This document shows positions 39,553 through 48,725 of a stretch of 64,000 nucleotides of DNA, piece by piece. This stretch comes from CAXTSE01 sp035554115. GTDB taxonomy: Bacteria > Actinomycetota > Actinomycetes > Actinomycetales > Microbacteriaceae. Within the stretch, counting starts at the first letter, position 1. Each line of letters begins with the position of its first letter. The DNA lies in assembly GCA_035554115.1 (NCBI GenBank), contig DATMIW010000029.1:62001-126000 (forward strand). Reading direction: 5' to 3'. The notes below the pieces were generated by a model. That model was not told the DNA's origin, searched no databases, and saw only the letters and a program-made list of their open reading frames with translations. The position numbers were made by a program, and so were the translations under genes.

Positions 39553-40554
39553 CTACTTGCTGCTCGATGGATCGTCTGATGCTCCGCGCTTGGCCACGGC
39601 CCGAGCATCCCGCACCACGCGGCGCAGGCGCTTATCCGTCTTTTCTCGTTCCCCGACTGCTCCGGGAGTCCAGAGTTCGACATCGTCATCGCCGTATTCG
39701 GTCTTCGATGCCCGACGCGCGGGTGCGGGCAGAACGGCTCCAGGGGCGAGCCGACGCGCTGTCATGAGGAACGCGGTGTGCGCGACCATGCGATGGTCGG
39801 GACGGACAGCGAGGCCTTCAACATGCCAGCCACGAACAATCGTCTCGCTCGGACTCGGCTCGGTGAACAGTCCGGTGCTGCGGATCGCCTCGGCCACCCG
39901 CGAAAGCTGTGTCACGGTCGCGACATAGCAGAGCAGCACTCCCCCGGGTGCGAGCGCGTCGGCGACGGCATCGAGACACTCCCAGGGGGCGAGCATGTCG
40001 AGAACGACCCGATCAACACTTCCCGGAGCGCAGCTGCGGGGAAGAGCCTCCTGCAGGTCTCCTAATTCGACGGTCCAGTTCTCGGGGAGATCATCGATGG
40101 CCAGGCCGCTGAAGGAGGCGACATTGGCACGCGCCACCTCGGCAAACTCTTCGCGGCGTTCGAACGATACGAGGCGTCCCTTTTCACCGATGGCGCGGAG
40201 CAGCCACAGGGAAAGCGCTCCGGACCCCACACCCGCTTCGACGACTGTCGCGCCCGGAAAAATGTCGGCCAGGCCCAGGATTTGTGCGGCGTCCTTCGGG
40301 TAAATGATCGCGGCTCCACGGGGCATCGACATGACAAAGTCGGAGAGCAGCGGACGCAGCGCGAGGTAGGTATCGCCGTTCGTCGCCTGTACAACGCTGC
40401 CGTCGGGAGAGCCGATCAACAGGTCGTGGTTGAGCATGCCGCGATGGGTGTGAAAGACCGCGCCGGGCACCAGATTGATGGTGTGCATCCGACCTTTGGG
40501 GCCGGTGAGTTGCACCCGGTCGCCCGCGACGAAGGGTCCGGTGGGAGTGTTCAT
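39553..40554 (-). CDS. trmI: tRNA (adenine-58-N1)-methyltransferase
   Basis: 333 aa. The N-terminal region has RVQLTGPKGRMHTINL; the SAM motif is VEAGVGSGALSLWLL (about 103-117), followed by LVSFERREEFAEVA and VDRVVLDMLAPW. It forms the tetrameric enzyme that makes m1A58 in tRNA. Its ATG overlaps the HAD gene's reading by four bases. In many actinobacteria it borders the Pup-proteasome genes, which are absent here. Confidence 0.93.
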   Translation of the reverse strand: MNTPTGPFVAGDRVQLTGPKGRMHTINLVPGAVFHTHRGMLNHDLLIGSPDGSVVQATNGDTYLALRPLLSDFVMSMPRGAAIIYPKDAAQILGLADIFPGATVVEAGVGSGALSLWLLRAIGEKGRLVSFERREEFAEVARANVASFSGLAIDDLPENWTVELGDLQEALPRSCAPGSVDRVVLDMLAPWECLDAVADALAPGGVLLCYVATVTQLSRVAEAIRSTGLFTEPSPSETIVRGWHVEGLAVRPDHRMVAHTAFLMTARRLAPGAVLPAPARRASKTEYGDDDVELWTPGAVGEREKTDKRLRRVVRDARAVAKRGASDDPSSSK

Positions 40555-41231
40555 GTGGTCCTCGTTATTGCGGCGTCAATGAGATCGGCGAGGGACCTGC
40601 CCTCGAGCGTCGACCAGCGGGTATATGCCGGGCTCAGGGGCAGGGGAACATGCAGCGGGACGGCGATCGTTGTGGCTCCGGAGGCGACACCGGCCGCGAC
40701 TCCGAATTCGGAGTCTTCGAGAACCACGCAATCGTCTGCTGTCACACCTAATGCTGCGGCGGCTCGCAGATACGGCTCGGGATCGGGCTTACCGTTCTCC
40801 ACCTCGTCGCCCGCAACTATGACGTCGAATCCCGTGAAACTCAGCGATTCGGCAATGTGATCAGCCATTCGCCGAATGGACATTGTGACAAGAGCGGTGG
40901 GGATACCGGCCTGACGAATCTCGGTCAGCAACTCGCGGGCCCCCGGCCGCCACGGAAGTTCGATGCGGATTTGTTCGAGCACCCGGTCTGTCATCACCTG
41001 AATGATGTCGGCAATGGGCAGATCGACCCCTCGAGAGTGCAGCACCCGAGCCGACCCTTCGAGCGAGGATCCGACGAGTTGGAGGCCGTCGGCGGCAGAC
41101 CAGACGCCTCCCCAGGCCTCAACGAGCTCCGTTTCGGCCCGAAGCCAATACGGCTCGGTGTCGACGAGTGTGCCATCCATATCCCACAGCACAGCGGCGG
41201 GGACACGGCGAGTGGAAGAGGTCGCGGTCAC
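40551..41231 (-). CDS. HAD-superfamily hydrolase, sugar-phosphatase-like
   Basis: 226 aa from GTG 41231 (the frame opens at a TTG three codons earlier). Nucleophile motif WDMDGTLVDTEP (about 14-25), motif II TMSIRR-like strand, Lys in ENGKPDPEPYL and acidic motif CVVLEDSEFGV. A four-helix cap is inserted after motif I, as in beta-phosphoglucomutase-like phosphatases. Substrate unknown. Confidence 0.88.
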   Translation of the reverse strand: MTATSSTRRVPAAVLWDMDGTLVDTEPYWLRAETELVEAWGGVWSAADGLQLVGSSLEGSARVLHSRGVDLPIADIIQVMTDRVLEQIRIELPWRPGARELLTEIRQAGIPTALVTMSIRRMADHIAESLSFTGFDVIVAGDEVENGKPDPEPYLRAAAALGVTADDCVVLEDSEFGVAAGVASGATTIAVPLHVPLPLSPAYTRWSTLEGRSLADLIDAAITRTT

Positions 41232-41299
41232 GGGGCCCAAGTCTAGGCATCACCTCGCCCCGCCCGACGCCGTAGCGACAGGGGACCTATTCTGGGGAG

Positions 41300-42226
41300 A
41301 TGACGGACAAGGCCGAGCCCGGTGCCGAGCAGGAGACCTTCTCAGGAGGGTCGCTGCTCGTTGTCGCCTTCGAGGGCTGGAACGACGCCGGTGAGGCCGC
41401 GAGCGGAGCGGCGACCGCTCTGCGTGACCAATTGGAGCTCGTTCCCCTGGTCGAGCTCGAGCCGGAGGACTACTTCGACTACCAGTTCAACCGCCCCACC
41501 GTCGCGCTCGATGAGAATGGCGACCGCGTGCTGTCTTGGCCGCAGGTGACATTTTTCGGGCCAGATCCACTTGCGGCGCAGCCCACCGGCACCACCGACT
41601 CCGGGGTCGCTGTGCATGTTCTTCTCGGCACCGAACCGTCGCGCGGGTGGAAGACCTTTGCCACCGAAATCATCCAGGCGATCGAAGCCCATGACGTGAC
41701 GGCTGTCGTATTCCTCGGGGCGATGCTCGCCGATGTGCCGCACACCCGCCCGATCTCGGTGTTCGCCAGCAGTGAGAACGCGGATGTCCGCGCCAGATTC
41801 GAACTTGACCGCAGCAGCTATGAGGGGCCGGTCGGCATCATCACCGTGCTCGCCTCCGCCGTCGAACGCGCCGGAATCCCGACCCTCGCGATCTGGGCAT
41901 CTGTGCCGCATTATGTGCACAACGCCCCGAGCCCCAAAGCTGTTCTCGCACTGATCGAACGACTCGAGGAGTTCGTCGACATCGACATTGCGCGGGGCTC
42001 GCTCGTCGAAGACTCCGTCGCCTGGGAGAGTGGCATTGATGCGCTCGCGGGCGACGACGACGACATGGCGGCGTACATCTCACAGCTCGAGCAGGCGCGC
42101 GACACCGTCGACTCCCCCGAAGCAAGTGGTGAAGCTATTGCCGAAGAGTTCGAGCGTTACCTACGCCGCCGTGACGGGCGGGATGGCCGCGACGGTCGCG
42201 CAGGCGGCCCTCCGACTGGTCGCTAA
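41300..42226 (+). CDS. PAC2-family protein
   Basis: 308 aa. The PAC2 fold is seen in LLVVAFEGWNDAGEAASGAA (near the start), the LLGTEPSRGW strand and SVPHYVHNAPSPKAVLALI (about 210-228). Related to proteasome-assembly chaperone PAC2 and widespread in actinobacteria with unknown function. Acidic C-terminal tail with RRDGRDGRDGR. Its stop overlaps the convergent uppP stop by four bases. Confidence 0.88.
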   Translation: MTDKAEPGAEQETFSGGSLLVVAFEGWNDAGEAASGAATALRDQLELVPLVELEPEDYFDYQFNRPTVALDENGDRVLSWPQVTFFGPDPLAAQPTGTTDSGVAVHVLLGTEPSRGWKTFATEIIQAIEAHDVTAVVFLGAMLADVPHTRPISVFASSENADVRARFELDRSSYEGPVGIITVLASAVERAGIPTLAIWASVPHYVHNAPSPKAVLALIERLEEFVDIDIARGSLVEDSVAWESGIDALAGDDDDMAAYISQLEQARDTVDSPEASGEAIAEEFERYLRRRDGRDGRDGRAGGPPTGR

Positions 42227-43098
42227 CCGGCCTGCAGGACGCCGGTCGAGAGCAGCACGATAAGGCCCCCGCCGAGCAGGATGCGGTAGATCACGAACGG
42301 TGCGAACGACCGCCTCTTGATGTAGTTCATCAGGAACGCGATGACCGCGAGGCCCACCCCGAATGCGACGACTGTTGCAGCGATCGTTTCGGGCATGCCG
42401 TAGCCGATTCCGCATCCGTCTGCCCTGTCGGCGATCGGATCGCAGCTGAGTGCCGTGTAGGTCTCGTACAGGCCAGCGCCGAACACCGCCGGAACGGCCA
42501 ACAGGAATGAGAACTGGGCGGCAGCGGGCCGGGTGTATCCCAGCGCGAGCCCGGCCGAAGTGGATGCTCCCGACCGCGAGACACCGGGCACAAGAGCCAG
42601 CATCTGGGCAAGCCCGATCAGAAGACCACTGCGGTAGGTGATGTCAGACTGCGCCCGAGTTTTGTGGCCCAGGCGATCGGCGAGGCCGAGCAGGATGCCG
42701 AAGACGATCAGCACGATGGCCACGATCCAGAGCGACCGGAAGGAGGTGCGGATCGCATCCTGCAGAAGGAAGCCGGCGATCACGATGGGAACTGTGCCGA
42801 TGATGATCAGCCACCCCATCCGGACATCGGGGTCGCCCTTTTGCACGCCCGCTGACCGTTTGCCGCCTTTCGCCCCCAACGACCGGAACCACGCCGAAAT
42901 AATGCGGCCGATGTCCCGGCGAAAGTAGATGATGACGGCGAGCTCGGTACCGATCTGGGTGATCGCCGTAAAGGTAGCGCCCGGGTCGCCCCAGCCGGCC
43001 AGTTCGCCCACAATGCGCAAATGTGCGCTCGAGGAGATGGGGAGGAATTCCGTCAGTCCCTGTACGAGGCCGAGGATGATCGCTTCGAGAAAACTCAC
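42223..43098 (-). CDS. uppP: undecaprenyl-diphosphatase
   Basis: 291 aa, about eight membrane segments. BacA/UppP signatures: GLTEFLPISSSAH near residue 15 with catalytic Glu, and PGVSRSGAS around 170 with the phosphate-binding Ser/Arg. Recycles the undecaprenyl carrier for wall synthesis and can give bacitracin tolerance. Followed by the M20 peptidase gene, 11 bases upstream on the same strand. Confidence 0.95.
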   Translation of the reverse strand: MSFLEAIILGLVQGLTEFLPISSSAHLRIVGELAGWGDPGATFTAITQIGTELAVIIYFRRDIGRIISAWFRSLGAKGGKRSAGVQKGDPDVRMGWLIIIGTVPIVIAGFLLQDAIRTSFRSLWIVAIVLIVFGILLGLADRLGHKTRAQSDITYRSGLLIGLAQMLALVPGVSRSGASTSAGLALGYTRPAAAQFSFLLAVPAVFGAGLYETYTALSCDPIADRADGCGIGYGMPETIAATVVAFGVGLAVIAFLMNYIKRRSFAPFVIYRILLGGGLIVLLSTGVLQAG

Positions 43099-43109
43099 GA
43101 AGGTCGAAG

Positions 43110-44405
43110 CTAGCAGTTCTGCAGGAAGTCACCGAGCACGCGACGCCCAAATGAGAGAGCCGAGAGCGGCACGCGTTCGTCGACGCCGTGGAACATGGCC
43201 GGGAAGTCGAGGTCGGGGGTCAGCTGCAGCGGTGCGAAGCCGTATCCGGTGATCCCGAGTTTGGCCAGAGCCTTATTGTCGGTGCCGCCGCTCATCAGGT
43301 AAGGCAAAACGGGTGCACCGGGATCGGCACGGTCGAGGGCCGCGATCATCTGTTCGACCAGAGACCCGCCGAAGGGCGTTTCGAGGCCGATGTCGTGGTG
43401 CACGATCTCGATCTCGATATCGGGTCCGACGGTTTCGCGGATGCGCGCCAGTACCTCATCCTCTTGGCCGGCGAAAGGGCGTAGGTCGATCAAAGCCTCC
43501 GCGCGATCCGGAATCACATTGTGCTTATAACCGGCCTGCAGAACCGTGGGGTTAGAGGTGACGCGCAGGGTGGCGCTGAGGAAGCCGGCGGGCGTGCCGG
43601 TGGCGAGGACCGTCGCATCCGGGTCGTGGTCGTCGGGAAGGCCGAGGAGGCTGCGAAGTTCGGCCACCAGTGCGGTGGTTGTGGTCGTGAGCTGTAGCGG
43701 CCATTCGAGCTCACCGATGGCGAGAGCCGCCCGCGCGAGCTTCGTCACGGCGTTGTCGCGGATGACGCGGGAGCCGTGAGCTGCCGTGCCGCGCGCAATA
43801 AGCCGGATCCACACCAGCGCCTTCTCCCCCGTCTGCAACAGGTAGGCCCGGCGCCCGTTCACATCGATCGAGTATCCGCCGACCTCGCTCACAGCCTCGG
43901 TGGCGCCCGCGAAGAATTCCGGATGCCGGTCGACGAGGTAGTGCGAGCCGAACAGTCCGCCGTCCTCTTCGTCGGCGAAGAAGGCAACGACCAGTTCGCG
44001 TGACGGCAGCTGGCCCGCACCCAAGATGTCGTCCAGTGCGGTGAGGATCATGGCATCCATGTCCTTCATATCCACAGCGCCGCGACCCCAGAGCAACCCG
44101 TCGCGGATCTCGCCCGCGAAGGGATCGACGCTCCAGTCCTCGGCCACGGCGGGGACCACATCCAGGTGGCCATGCAGCACGAGGGCAGCTCGTTCGGGGT
44201 CTGCTCCCGGTACGCGGGCAACAACTGAGGTGCGGCCGGGTGCGGAGTCGATGAGCTGTGGCGTGAGGCCCATGCGCGTCAGCTCTGCGGCGACGTATTC
44301 GGCGGCTTCTGTCTCGCCCGAACTGCGACCCTCGCCCCAGTTGACCGTGGGAAAGCGGATGAGGTCGCGCGCGATCCGGGCTGTCGCCTCGAGCTCATCC
44401 GTCAT
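43110..44405 (-). CDS. M20-family metallopeptidase
   Basis: 431 aa. Zinc-site motifs: HGHLDVVPA (about 80), GRGAVDMKD (about 112), DEEDGGLFG (about 147) and C-terminal DLDFPAMFHGVDERV with the last His. A dimerisation lid domain lies in the middle (residues 185-300). Possible dipeptidase/aminoacylase. Cytosolic. It ends 11 bases before uppP, so they may be transcribed together. Confidence 0.9.
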   Translation of the reverse strand: MTDELEATARIARDLIRFPTVNWGEGRSSGETEAAEYVAAELTRMGLTPQLIDSAPGRTSVVARVPGADPERAALVLHGHLDVVPAVAEDWSVDPFAGEIRDGLLWGRGAVDMKDMDAMILTALDDILGAGQLPSRELVVAFFADEEDGGLFGSHYLVDRHPEFFAGATEAVSEVGGYSIDVNGRRAYLLQTGEKALVWIRLIARGTAAHGSRVIRDNAVTKLARAALAIGELEWPLQLTTTTTALVAELRSLLGLPDDHDPDATVLATGTPAGFLSATLRVTSNPTVLQAGYKHNVIPDRAEALIDLRPFAGQEDEVLARIRETVGPDIEIEIVHHDIGLETPFGGSLVEQMIAALDRADPGAPVLPYLMSGGTDNKALAKLGITGYGFAPLQLTPDLDFPAMFHGVDERVPLSALSFGRRVLGDFLQNC

Positions 44406-44506
44406 ACAGCCACGCTAGCGGGGCCGCGATCCGGATGGTGCGGTACAGCGAGGCTCCCCCGGAGTGATAATGTCTATCCTCGGTCGCCCTTGCGGTGGCC
44501 GGACTC

Positions 44507-44590
44507 GCGCGGGTGGCGGAAATGGCAGACGCGCTAGCTTGAGGTGCTAGTGCCCGAAAGGGCGTGGGGGTTCAAGTCCCCCCTCGCGCA
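44507..44590 (+). tRNA. tRNA-Leu (anticodon GAG)
   Basis: 84-base class II tRNA. Acceptor GCGCGGG pairs with CTCGCGC plus discriminator A; the anticodon arm CTAGC-TTGAGGT-GCTAG gives GAG; a long variable arm (GCCCGAAAGGGC) marks Leu; T arm GGGGGTTCAAGTCCCCC. The CCA end is not encoded. No integrase or partial copy of the tRNA is near. Confidence 0.95.
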
Positions 44591-44599
44591 CGCGAGTTG

Positions 44600-44632
44600 A
44601 AGGGCCCGGGATCACGGTCTCGGGCCTTTCTT
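44600..44632 (+). terminator. terminator after tRNA-Leu
   Basis: Stem GGCCCGGGA / TCTCGGGCC (8 of 9 pairs) with a six-base loop, flanked by AAG and TTTCTT, ten bases after the tRNA. Confidence 0.7.
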
Positions 44633-44698
44633 GTACCGCAGATTCGGCTGTTCCGCAACCGTCTGGGCGGAATCACCGCCCGCTGTCAGGATGCAGTT

Positions 44699-45259
44699 AT
44701 GTCGAATTTTCCCCGCCTCCTGCCCACGGCTCAGCTCGAATCCGCAAGTCATCCCTATGTGCGTGAGCTGGGCAGACTTGTCATCGCCAGCTCGCGGCTC
44801 GAGGTGTTGACACGCGCTATTGCTGTGCGACTCGGGGCCGAGATCGAAGGCCTTACGGTCGACGCGATGCTCGATCAGATCGGTGTGAGGCTGAAGCGAC
44901 GCACACTGGGCATCGAGGCATCCCTGGCTGATGACGTGACGGCCTGGGTATCGGGAACTCGCATCCTGCTCGAAGCACGCACTCGCCTTTTCGCAGAAGC
45001 CGCGTTCGGACATTTCGCCGGAACAGGCGCCGACGCGATCCAGCTTGTGACGCCTGATGGAAGTCGGGTGTCGATGGATGCCGAATATCTGGAACGGATG
45101 ATCCAGCGCATCCATCGTCACGATGTCGGCGGACATCTGCTCTATGCGGATCTCGAGGTACTCGCCCACGAGGGTGAGGCGAGCGAGCCGATTGCGCTCC
45201 ACTCGGATGGACGCCACCGCGTGGCACCGAAAGCCGCGCGCACCTCAGAGGTGGTGTGA
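44699..45259 (+). CDS. conserved hypothetical protein
   Basis: 186 aa from ATG 44699; the frame continues upstream through the tRNA, which cannot be coding. Mostly helical (LVIASSRLEVLTRAIAVRLG.. LEASLADDVTAWVSGTRILLEART), with a polar C-terminal tail. No family or catalytic motif recognised, no membrane segment. It begins about 65 bases after the tRNA terminator and 13 bases separate it from the next gene, so those two are probably co-transcribed. Confidence 0.7.
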   Translation: MSNFPRLLPTAQLESASHPYVRELGRLVIASSRLEVLTRAIAVRLGAEIEGLTVDAMLDQIGVRLKRRTLGIEASLADDVTAWVSGTRILLEARTRLFAEAAFGHFAGTGADAIQLVTPDGSRVSMDAEYLERMIQRIHRHDVGGHLLYADLEVLAHEGEASEPIALHSDGRHRVAPKAARTSEVV

Positions 45260-45272
45260 GAGGCTCGACTAC

Positions 45273-45893
45273 ATGTCTTCCCGTTCTCGTCACACTGGAA
45301 CGGTCACAGCATGGAACGTGGATCGCGGATTCGGTTTCGCCGCCCGTGCCGGAGAACCCGATCTTTTTGTGCACATCAAGGCCTTTCCTCGTGGAACCGC
45401 CGCCCCAGTACCGGGAGACGTCATCACCTTTGAGGTCGAGGCAGGACCCGATGGCAAGCTTCGTGCTGCCCACGCAGCGCCCTCAGGCGTTCCGTTCATC
45501 GCCCCGCTGCGACCTACCTCCCCGGCGATCGGACTGCTTGCCATCGTTGCCTTCGCCGCCATCTACGTTCTCGTAGAGGTGTTTTGGACGCAGCTTCCCC
45601 TCTGGGTTCTCGCGCTCTATGTCGGCCTCAGCATCATTGCGTTCTTTGCCTACGGGGCCGATAAAGACGCGGCACGTTCGAGCAAGCGACGGATCGCCGA
45701 GACGACTTTGATCCTGCTTGGCCTGTTGGGCGGGTGGCCGGGTGCAATCATCGGGCAGCAGGTGTTCCGTCATAAGACGGCCAAGCGCAGCTTCCGTGCC
45801 GTGTTCTGGGTAAGCGTTCTGATCAACGTTTTCGTGTTCGCCGTCCTCAGCGCACCCGGGGTGGGTTTCGCCATCGTCGACCTTTTCGGCTAG
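45273..45893 (+). CDS. cold-shock domain / DUF1294 membrane fusion protein
   Basis: 206 aa. The N-terminal domain is a cold-shock fold (TGTVTAWNVDRGFGFAARA, then DLFVHIKAF; residues 8-70), the rest a DUF1294 membrane domain with three or four helices and the AYGADKDAA and LGLLGGWPGA motifs. The fusion recurs in many bacteria; it may tether nucleic-acid binding to the membrane. Function unproven. Confidence 0.9.
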   Translation: MSSRSRHTGTVTAWNVDRGFGFAARAGEPDLFVHIKAFPRGTAAPVPGDVITFEVEAGPDGKLRAAHAAPSGVPFIAPLRPTSPAIGLLAIVAFAAIYVLVEVFWTQLPLWVLALYVGLSIIAFFAYGADKDAARSSKRRIAETTLILLGLLGGWPGAIIGQQVFRHKTAKRSFRAVFWVSVLINVFVFAVLSAPGVGFAIVDLFG

Positions 45894-45911
45894 CTCGGTC
45901 GCTTAGCGGGG

Positions 45912-45941
45912 TTGACAGCTATCGAACATATGTTCGATCAT
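45912..45941 (+). promoter_or_regulatory. LexA-controlled promoter of imuA
   Basis: Perfect -35 TTGACA (45912-45917), 18-base spacer, -10-like GATCAT (45936-45941). The spacer holds TCGAAC-ATAT-GTTCGA (45922-45937), an exact actinobacterial LexA box that would block the polymerase. The imuA ATG at 45947 sits where transcription should begin, so the mRNA may be leaderless. Confidence 0.88.
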
Positions 45942-45946
45942 GGGGC

Positions 45947-46663
45947 ATGGCTCCCCCGGCGAAAGCGGCGATTCTGCATGATCGTGAGACCGTGCATGAG
46001 CTGCAGTCGCGCATCCGGAGCATGCAGCGCACGACTCTCGATGCGCGCGCTGTTCCGACGCATCCGGCTCTCGCCGGGCTTCTGCCCCAGGGTGCCCTTG
46101 CGGCGGGAAGCGTCTATGTGATCGACGGCTCCACGAGTCTGGCCCTGGGCTTGCTGCAGGCCCCGAGCGCAGCAGGATCGTGGTGTGCGGTGGTCGGGGT
46201 TCCCGATCTCGGTGTGGAGGCGGCGGCGGCGATGGGTATTGATCTCGAGCGACTGGTTCTCGTGCCGCATCCGGGTGATGACGCGCTCGCAGTGCTTTCG
46301 GCTCTTATCGACGTTGTTTCTGTCGTGCTGGTGCGGATGCCGCTGAGGCGAGGGCACACGCGGGTGTCGGATGCCGTGGCGAGTCGGATTGCGGCGCGGC
46401 TGCGTCAACGAGAGGGGGTGCTGGTGAGCCTGGGCGACTGGCCGCGGCACGAGGCCCGAATGCGGGTGACCGCAAGCGATTGGGGCGGGATCGGATCAGG
46501 GTTCGGCTACCTGGCGACCCGTCGCCTCACCGTGGATTCCTCGTCGATTCGCTGGGGTGGTCGCTCGCGCTCGCGCCGATTGCTGATGTCGTCTGAAGGG
46601 TTCGTGGATCAGGCGGGGGGTGTGCCGTTGGCGGCGAGTAGCCATGTGCTGAGGGGGGTATAG
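45947..46663 (+). CDS. imuA: mutasome protein ImuA (RecA-like)
   Basis: 238 aa. A divergent RecA-fold protein: LLPQGALAAGSVYVIDGSTSL takes the place of the P-loop (residues 45-65), which is degenerate, with VVGVPDLGVEAAAAMG next. In SOS mutagenesis it serves ImuB and DnaE2 in translesion synthesis. A perfect LexA box lies 10 bases upstream. The 3' end (last 18 codons) runs into a lipoprotein gene on the opposite strand; imuB follows only after that gene. Confidence 0.82.
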   Translation: MAPPAKAAILHDRETVHELQSRIRSMQRTTLDARAVPTHPALAGLLPQGALAAGSVYVIDGSTSLALGLLQAPSAAGSWCAVVGVPDLGVEAAAAMGIDLERLVLVPHPGDDALAVLSALIDVVSVVLVRMPLRRGHTRVSDAVASRIAARLRQREGVLVSLGDWPRHEARMRVTASDWGGIGSGFGYLATRRLTVDSSSIRWGGRSRSRRLLMSSEGFVDQAGGVPLAASSHVLRGV

Positions 46664-47061
46664 CCGTTCGTGCCATTCGGGAAGCCGTGCGCGTTGTAGC
46701 GGAACGTGCCGAAGGGCGGGAGAGCGATGGCAAAGGCATCGCGGCCGCATTCTGATTGCCAGGGCTCACTGCCGCCCTCGAGTCCGACGACGATGCAGGT
46801 GTTCATCGGGTCTTGGGTCGACTTCGCCAAGAATGCTGAGCGGCCCTGCCAGGCCCCCTGGTAACGCACTGTCGAGGCGTCGAGCTTGAGCTCGGTGATC
46901 TGCTTCTCGGGAATCTTGGGGCTTTCGTCATTCGCCGGTGTGAGATATGGGGCTGGTGTCGTCGACGCGGTGACGGTTGGCGCCGACGGTGACGAGCATC
47001 CGGTGAGAACGGTCAGGGCCGCAACGCCGGCGGCCACGAGAAGTGTCATTCGGGATGGCAT
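46609..47061 (-). CDS. small lipoprotein between imuA and imuB
   Basis: 150 aa. Signal peptide with lipobox LTGCSS (about residues 17-22), then a Thr/Pro/Ser linker and a globular part with two Cys (NTCIVVG, QSECGRD). Located on the minus strand between the two mutasome genes and overlapping the end of imuA by 55 bases. No family recognised. Its place inside an SOS operon is unusual. Confidence 0.75.
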   Translation of the reverse strand: MPSRMTLLVAAGVAALTVLTGCSSPSAPTVTASTTPAPYLTPANDESPKIPEKQITELKLDASTVRYQGAWQGRSAFLAKSTQDPMNTCIVVGLEGGSEPWQSECGRDAFAIALPPFGTFRYNAHGFPNGTNGYTPLSTWLLAANGTPPA

Positions 47062-47107
47062 GAGATGAGCGTACCCGGCTGGCGGCTGTCAGTAGGCTGT
47101 GTCAGAC

Positions 47108-47123
47108 TCGAAGGTATGTTCGA
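47108..47123 (+). promoter_or_regulatory. second LexA box, at imuB
   Basis: TCGAAG-GTAT-GTTCGA, 11 of 12 fixed bases of the actinobacterial LexA site. It covers the imuB ATG (47116), so repression would block the start of that gene directly. It is needed because the reversed lipoprotein gene cuts imuB off from the imuA promoter. Confidence 0.75.
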
Positions 47124-48714
47124 TACTGGCGGTGCTCTCAGCTCACGGCTGATGGTGCTGTGGGTGCCGGACTGGCCGGTTGTGGCACATGCCTTTTCGC
47201 ACAAGATCGCAGCTGCTACCCCTTTTGCTCTTGTCGAGAAGGGCCAGATCTTCGCCTGTTCGACAGCTGCGCGGGAAGCCGGGGTGCAGAAGGGCTTACG
47301 ACAGCGCGAAGCCCAGGCGCGCTGTCCCGGTCTTCAGCTCATGCGCTACGACCCGGCACTCGATGCGCGGGTGTTTGAGCCGGTCCTGACGGTGCTTGAG
47401 CAGTCGGTGCCGGGGTGGCATCCCATTCGTCCCGGGATGGTCGCGACTCGTTCACGAGGGCCGGCTCGGTATTACGGCGGCGAGAAGGCTGCGGCTCTGA
47501 CGGTTCTCGGGCTGGTGCGCGACCAGCTCGCCCAGCATCAGGGGATTCTCGCCGAGCGTGAGGCCAGCACGGCCCGCGTCGGAGTGGCCGATGGACTGTT
47601 TGCCGCAGAGCGTGCGGCGCGCTGGGTCACCACCGAGTCGGTGACGATCGTTCCGCAGGGCGCGGCGGCGGCGTTTCTCGCTCCTCTGCCTGTTGCTCTG
47701 CTCGAACAGCCCGAGCTGACAGGACTTCTCCCCCGGCTGGGCATCCGTACCCTTGGCGATTTCGCTGCTCTTCGCGCCGACGATGTGGCGGCCCGATTCG
47801 GTCCTGGCGGGGTGCGGCTACATGCACTGGCGGGCGGGCGGGATTCGCGGCCGGCGACCCCGCGCATCCCGCCGCGAGATTGCGATGTGGAGCGCCATTT
47901 CGAACCCCCTCTCGATCGGGTCGATCAGGTGGCCTTCGCGGTGCGAACGGCCTCTGATGAGCTCGTGAACGGGCTTCTCGCCCAGCATCTGGTCTGCACA
48001 GCCCTCCGGGTCGAGCTGTGGGGAGAGAACGGTGAGCTGAGCGAGAGGGTGTGGCTGCATCCCCGATCGTTCTCCCCTCCTGAGCTCGTCGATCGCGTGC
48101 GATGGCAGCTCGACGGCGCCCGTGAGACGGGGGCAAGCTCGACCGTGAATTCGGCCGTCCTCCGCGTGCGACTGAGCCCGGATTCGGTCGACCCGGTCAG
48201 TGCCCATGAGCGCGGTTTATGGGGCACCGGGCCTGATGACGGCGTGCATTCCGGGCTGTCACGTCTGCAGGGCATGGTGGGGCACCGGGGCGTGATGACG
48301 GCAACGCTCAGCGGAGGGCGCGGCCTCGCCGATCGTCAGAGTTTCGTGCCGTGGGGAGAACGTCAGCAGCTCGCTCGGATGCGCTCCCAGCCGTGGCCGG
48401 GTGCCCTGCCCTCACCCGCGCCGGCGACCGTCTATGCGCTTCCTCGTGCGGTATCCGTTCACGATGCTCATGGCCGTCTCGTGCAGATCGACGCGCGCGG
48501 CCAGCTGAGCGGTTCACCGGTTGCCATGGTGTCGAACACGGGTGCACCTCGGCGTCTCACCGCGTGGGCAGGTCCCTGGCCCATTGACGAGAGGTGGTGG
48601 GATCCGGCAGCCGCGCGGGCAGTCTCCCGATTTCAGGTGGTGGATGCCGAGGGCATGGGGTGGCTTCTCGTCCTCGACGCGGAGGGCTGGTGGGTGGAGG
48701 GGCGCTATGACTGA
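47116..48714 (+). CDS. imuB: mutasome protein ImuB (inactive Y-family polymerase)
   Basis: 532 aa from ATG 47116. Y-family fold but without the catalytic acids: the usual DMDAFF is WVPDWPVVA here and SIDEAF is ATRSRGPARYY, so it cannot polymerise. In mycobacteria and Caulobacter ImuB is the hub that binds the beta clamp, ImuA and DnaE2. A LexA box overlaps the start. The stop is 11 bases before dnaE2, so the two form an operon. Confidence 0.92.
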   Translation: MFDTGGALSSRLMVLWVPDWPVVAHAFSHKIAAATPFALVEKGQIFACSTAAREAGVQKGLRQREAQARCPGLQLMRYDPALDARVFEPVLTVLEQSVPGWHPIRPGMVATRSRGPARYYGGEKAAALTVLGLVRDQLAQHQGILAEREASTARVGVADGLFAAERAARWVTTESVTIVPQGAAAAFLAPLPVALLEQPELTGLLPRLGIRTLGDFAALRADDVAARFGPGGVRLHALAGGRDSRPATPRIPPRDCDVERHFEPPLDRVDQVAFAVRTASDELVNGLLAQHLVCTALRVELWGENGELSERVWLHPRSFSPPELVDRVRWQLDGARETGASSTVNSAVLRVRLSPDSVDPVSAHERGLWGTGPDDGVHSGLSRLQGMVGHRGVMTATLSGGRGLADRQSFVPWGERQQLARMRSQPWPGALPSPAPATVYALPRAVSVHDAHGRLVQIDARGQLSGSPVAMVSNTGAPRRLTAWAGPWPIDERWWDPAAARAVSRFQVVDAEGMGWLLVLDAEGWWVEGRYD

Positions 48715-48725
48715 CGGAGAAACTC

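Noticed and set aside
44507..44590. tRNA-Leu as an integration site
   Set aside because: No integrase, no repeated tRNA 3' end and no foreign-looking genes beside it.
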